Under the pieces are notes generated by a model. It saw nothing but the letters and a program-made list of their open reading frames with translations. It had not been told where the DNA came from and did not search any database. A DNA stretch of 8,655 nucleotides from JAMXLO01 sp035511435 (lineage in GTDB: Bacteria; Pseudomonadota; Alphaproteobacteria; Acetobacterales; Acetobacteraceae), in assembly GCA_035511435.1 (NCBI GenBank), contig DATKFJ010000552.1, forward strand, positions 1 through 8,655. The letters run 5' to 3'. Every line of letters begins with the position of its first letter. Positions within the stretch are counted from its first letter, which is position 1. Made by a program: the position numbers and the translations under genes. Positions 6,296 through 8,655 of the stretch are shown one piece after another.

Positions 6296-7388
6296 GAAAG
6301 AGAACGCGTACGTCCCTCCGCCACCGCCGCCTGTTGGCGTAGCGAAACCGCTACAGCAGGCCGTGCTGCCATACCTGGAAGTCACCGGCAATGCGGTCGC
6401 GTATAACCAGGTCGATCTCGTCGCGCGAGTCGAAGGCTTCCTGCAGGAAATCGATTACAAGGACGGCGCCCCGGCGAAGCAAGGCGACACGCTGTTCGTC
6501 ATCGAACCGACGCCGTATCAGGTGAAATTGCAACAGGCGCAGGCGACCGTCGCAGCGACCCAGGCACAGCTTGTGCAATCGCAGGCCGAGTACAACCGGC
6601 AGGCCTCACTCGGTCGCAACGATTTCTCCTCCCAGTCAACAGTGGACCAGGCGCGCGCGACCCGGGATACCAATCAGGCAAACCTCGTCAACCAGCAGGC
6701 CGCCATCACGCAGGCGGCAATCACTCTCGGCTACACGCGCGTCAATGCGCCGTTCAGTGGCGTGGTTACCGCGCATCTCGTGTCGGTGGGCACGTTGGTC
6801 GGCGTCAGCGGTCCAACCAAGCTCGCCACCATTGTGCAGCTTGATCCGATCTACACGTCGTTCACGGTCAGCGAGCAGGACGTGCTGCGCATCAGGACCG
6901 CGATGGCCCTGCATGGCGTTACCGCCGCAGACCTCGCCAACCTGCCAGTCGAGGTCGGGCTGATGAATGAGACCGGCTATCCACATGTCGGCAAGCTGAA
7001 CTACGTGGCGCCCGAGATTGACCCATCAACCGGAACGCTGACCGCCCGCGGCCTGCTGCAGAACCCCGACCGTGTCGTGTTGCCCGGCATGTTCCTGCGC
7101 ATTCGCATTCCGCTGACATTGTCGAAGGCCAATGCACTGCTGGTGCCTGACCAGGCGCTGGGTGCTGACCAAAGCGGCAGCTACCTGCTGGTGGTCGACA
7201 ACGACAATGTGGTTCAGCAGCGCACGGTGAAGACCGGGCAATTGGTGGGCAACCTGCGGGTGATCGCCTCTGGCCTTGCGGCTGAAGACAGGGTCGTTGT
7301 CAGTGGCAACCAGAAGGCGATTCCTGGCGAAAAGGTGACGCCACAGAATGCTACGATCATCGCCGACTCCACGCCCGGAAAAACGTGA
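6219..7388 (+). CDS. RND efflux periplasmic adaptor (membrane fusion protein), probable lipoprotein
   Basis: The periplasmic link between an RND pump and an outer-membrane channel; 389 residues, typical of AcrA/MexE-type proteins. A hydrophobic signal (about 7-24) ends at C25 in VTTAC, an acceptable though weak lipobox (Thr at -3), followed by KKENAYV and six prolines (33-38). Then come the barrel strand VTGNAVAYNQVDLVARVEGFL, the first lipoyl half ending KQGDTLFVIEP (87-97), a coiled-coil hairpin (about 100-170, tip near SLGRNDFSSQ) and the second lipoyl half LGYTRVNAPFSGVV (170-183), followed by beta-barrel and membrane-proximal domains. The start is GTG at 6219, backed by the G-rich ribosome site GGGGGGAAG just upstream; ATG at 6270 would cut the signal sequence. 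It starts 77 nt inside livM. The drug or solvent substrate is unknown. Confidence 0.9.
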   Translation: MPRTFPLRLHCLAVLALMLAVTTACKKENAYVPPPPPPVGVAKPLQQAVLPYLEVTGNAVAYNQVDLVARVEGFLQEIDYKDGAPAKQGDTLFVIEPTPYQVKLQQAQATVAATQAQLVQSQAEYNRQASLGRNDFSSQSTVDQARATRDTNQANLVNQQAAITQAAITLGYTRVNAPFSGVVTAHLVSVGTLVGVSGPTKLATIVQLDPIYTSFTVSEQDVLRIRTAMALHGVTAADLANLPVEVGLMNETGYPHVGKLNYVAPEIDPSTGTLTARGLLQNPDRVVLPGMFLRIRIPLTLSKANALLVPDQALGADQSGSYLLVVDNDNVVQQRTVKTGQLVGNLRVIASGLAAEDRVVVSGNQKAIPGEKVTPQNATIIADSTPGKT

Positions 7389-7394
7389 CCGACC

Positions 7395-8655
7395 ATGATC
7401 TCGGTATTCTTCATCAACCGCCCGGTGCTGGCCAATGTGCTCGCCATTGTCATCGTCCTGCTTGGTGCGGTGGCGCTGTACGCGTTGCCGGTGGCGCAGT
7501 ATCCCAACGTCGTACCGCCGACCGTGTCGGTCACCACACGTTACCCGGGCGCCAGTGCCGAGACCGTAATGAATACCGTCGCCTTGCCGATAGAGGAGCA
7601 GGTGAATGGCGTGCAGGGCATGCTGTATATGCAGTCCACCAGCGCATCCGACGGCAGCTACACACTGACGGTGACATTCCAGATCGGAACCGACCTGAAT
7701 TTCGCCCAGGTGCTGGTGCAGAACCGCGTTTCCGCCGCTCTGGCGTCGTTGCCGGAAGCAGTGCAGCTGCAGGGCGTCAACGTGCAGCAAAAATCCACGT
7801 CGATCCTGCAGATCGTCACGCTGACGGCGCCGGACAATCGATACGACAGCCTGTTCCTCAGCAACTATGCGACGATCACGCTGGTGCCAGAGCTGTCACG
7901 CGTGCCTGGAGTGGGCAACGTCAACGTATTCGGGGTCGGGCAATATTCCATGCGGATCTGGCTCGATCCGCAGAAGCTGTATGCGCGCGGACTGACGCCG
8001 GCGGACGTGATCAACGTCGTCCAGCAGCAGAGCCAGCAGGTCACCGCAGGCCAGATCGGCACGCCACCTGCGCCCGCAGGACAGGACTTCCAGTACACGG
8101 TCAATGTCGAGGGCAGGCTGACCGACCCAGTCCAGTTCGGCAACATCATCGTCAAGGTCGACAGCGCGAATGGTGGCCAGATCACCCGGGTGAAGGACGT
8201 CGCGCGCGTTGAACTTGGCGCGCAGACCTATTCCATCGCATTCGCGCTGAACGGCAAACCGGCGGCCGGCATCGCCATCTATCAGTTGCCTGATGCCAAT
8301 GCTCTGAACGTGGCGACGGCGGTGAACGCCAGAATGGCCGAGTTGGCGAAATCGTTTCCGCAGGGCCTGAGCTACAGCGTCCCGTTCGACACCACGAAGT
8401 TCGTCGATGCCTCGATCCACGAAGTGTACAAGACATTGCTCGAGGCGGCGGTGCTGGTGCTGATTGTCATCCTGCTGTTCCTGCAGGATTGGCGGGCAAT
8501 GCTGGTGCCGGCCACGACGGTACCGGTGACGATCATTGGTGCGTTCGCCGCGATGGCGGCGATGGGCTTCACCGTGAATCTGTCAACCTTGTTCGCAATC
8601 ATTCTGGCGATCGGCATCGTGGTGGATGATGCCATCGTGATCGTGGAGGGCGCGT
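7395..8655 (+). CDS. RND efflux permease, AcrB/HAE1 family (3' end off the right edge)
   Basis: A proton-driven inner-membrane pump subunit. Only 420 of about 1040-1060 residues are present. ATG at 7395 follows the adaptor stop by six bases and gives the canonical N-terminus MISVFFINRPVLANVLAIVI. Seen: TM1 (about 10-28); the porter segment with LPVAQYPNVVPPTVSVTTRYPGASAETV, PIEEQVNGVQGMLYM, DLNFAQVLVQNRV, VPGVGNVNVFGVGQYSMRIWLDP and IYQLPDANAL; TM2 after KTLLEAAVLVLIVILLFLQDWRAMLVP; TM3; and the start of TM4, GIVVDDAIVIVEG. The two Asp (D411, D412) match the proton-relay pair D407/D408 of AcrB. The segment after it reads EGA where AcrB reads ENV. No obvious ribosome site precedes it, consistent with coupling to the adaptor gene. 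A tolC-like channel gene, if present, lies beyond the window. Confidence 0.93.
   Translation, partial: MISVFFINRPVLANVLAIVIVLLGAVALYALPVAQYPNVVPPTVSVTTRYPGASAETVMNTVALPIEEQVNGVQGMLYMQSTSASDGSYTLTVTFQIGTDLNFAQVLVQNRVSAALASLPEAVQLQGVNVQQKSTSILQIVTLTAPDNRYDSLFLSNYATITLVPELSRVPGVGNVNVFGVGQYSMRIWLDPQKLYARGLTPADVINVVQQQSQQVTAGQIGTPPAPAGQDFQYTVNVEGRLTDPVQFGNIIVKVDSANGGQITRVKDVARVELGAQTYSIAFALNGKPAAGIAIYQLPDANALNVATAVNARMAELAKSFPQGLSYSVPFDTTKFVDASIHEVYKTLLEAAVLVLIVILLFLQDWRAMLVPATTVPVTIIGAFAAMAAMGFTVNLSTLFAIILAIGIVVDDAIVIVEGA

Noticed and set aside
7385..8212. Plus-strand frame of 275 codons starting just before the RND permease
   Set aside because: It is out of phase with the permease, which shows an unbroken AcrB-like sequence from 7395; this frame is Arg/Gly-rich noise.

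Overview
The window reads as a high-GC, Gram-negative (proteobacterial) chromosome segment. It encodes inner-membrane ABC permeases, a lipoprotein-type periplasmic adaptor and an RND pump, so the cell has an outer membrane. Codon third positions are strongly G/C-biased. Genus cannot be fixed from the sequence; an alpha- or betaproteobacterium fits best, and this is inference.

Left block (positions 1-2423, all minus strand). A FadR-type (FCD) GntR regulator reads leftward. It is followed by a 52-codon remnant of a second thiamine-diphosphate (ThDP) enzyme, and then by oxalyl-CoA decarboxylase (oxc). About 500 of roughly 570 oxc residues lie in the window; the C-terminus is off the left edge. 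The remnant's stop overlaps the oxc start (TAATG), so the three look like one transcription unit for oxalate/oxalyl-CoA or 2-hydroxyacyl-CoA metabolism. A formyl-CoA transferase (frc) partner is not in the window.

Divergent spacer (2424-2658). It holds a perfect 16-bp palindrome, TCTTGGTATACCAAGA, the likely operator of the GntR protein. It also holds an 18-codon upstream reading frame with a strong Shine-Dalgarno whose stop overlaps the livG start (TGATG).

Middle block (2659-6295, plus strand). A branched-chain-amino-acid-type (HAAT) ABC transporter in the order livG, livF, livH, livM, with no periplasmic binding protein gene. A roughly 100-bp imperfect palindromic intergenic repeat sits between livF and livH.

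Right block (6219-8655, plus strand). An RND efflux pair, a membrane-fusion lipoprotein and an AcrB/HAE1-type permease cut by the window edge, starts inside the 3' end of livM with a 77-nt overlap. Import and efflux genes therefore probably share one transcript.

No CRISPR array, tRNA, rRNA or transposase was seen. The most unusual features are the scar of a lost ThDP enzyme fused to the oxc start, the leader peptide before livG, and the joining of a binding-protein-less Liv transporter to an RND pump.
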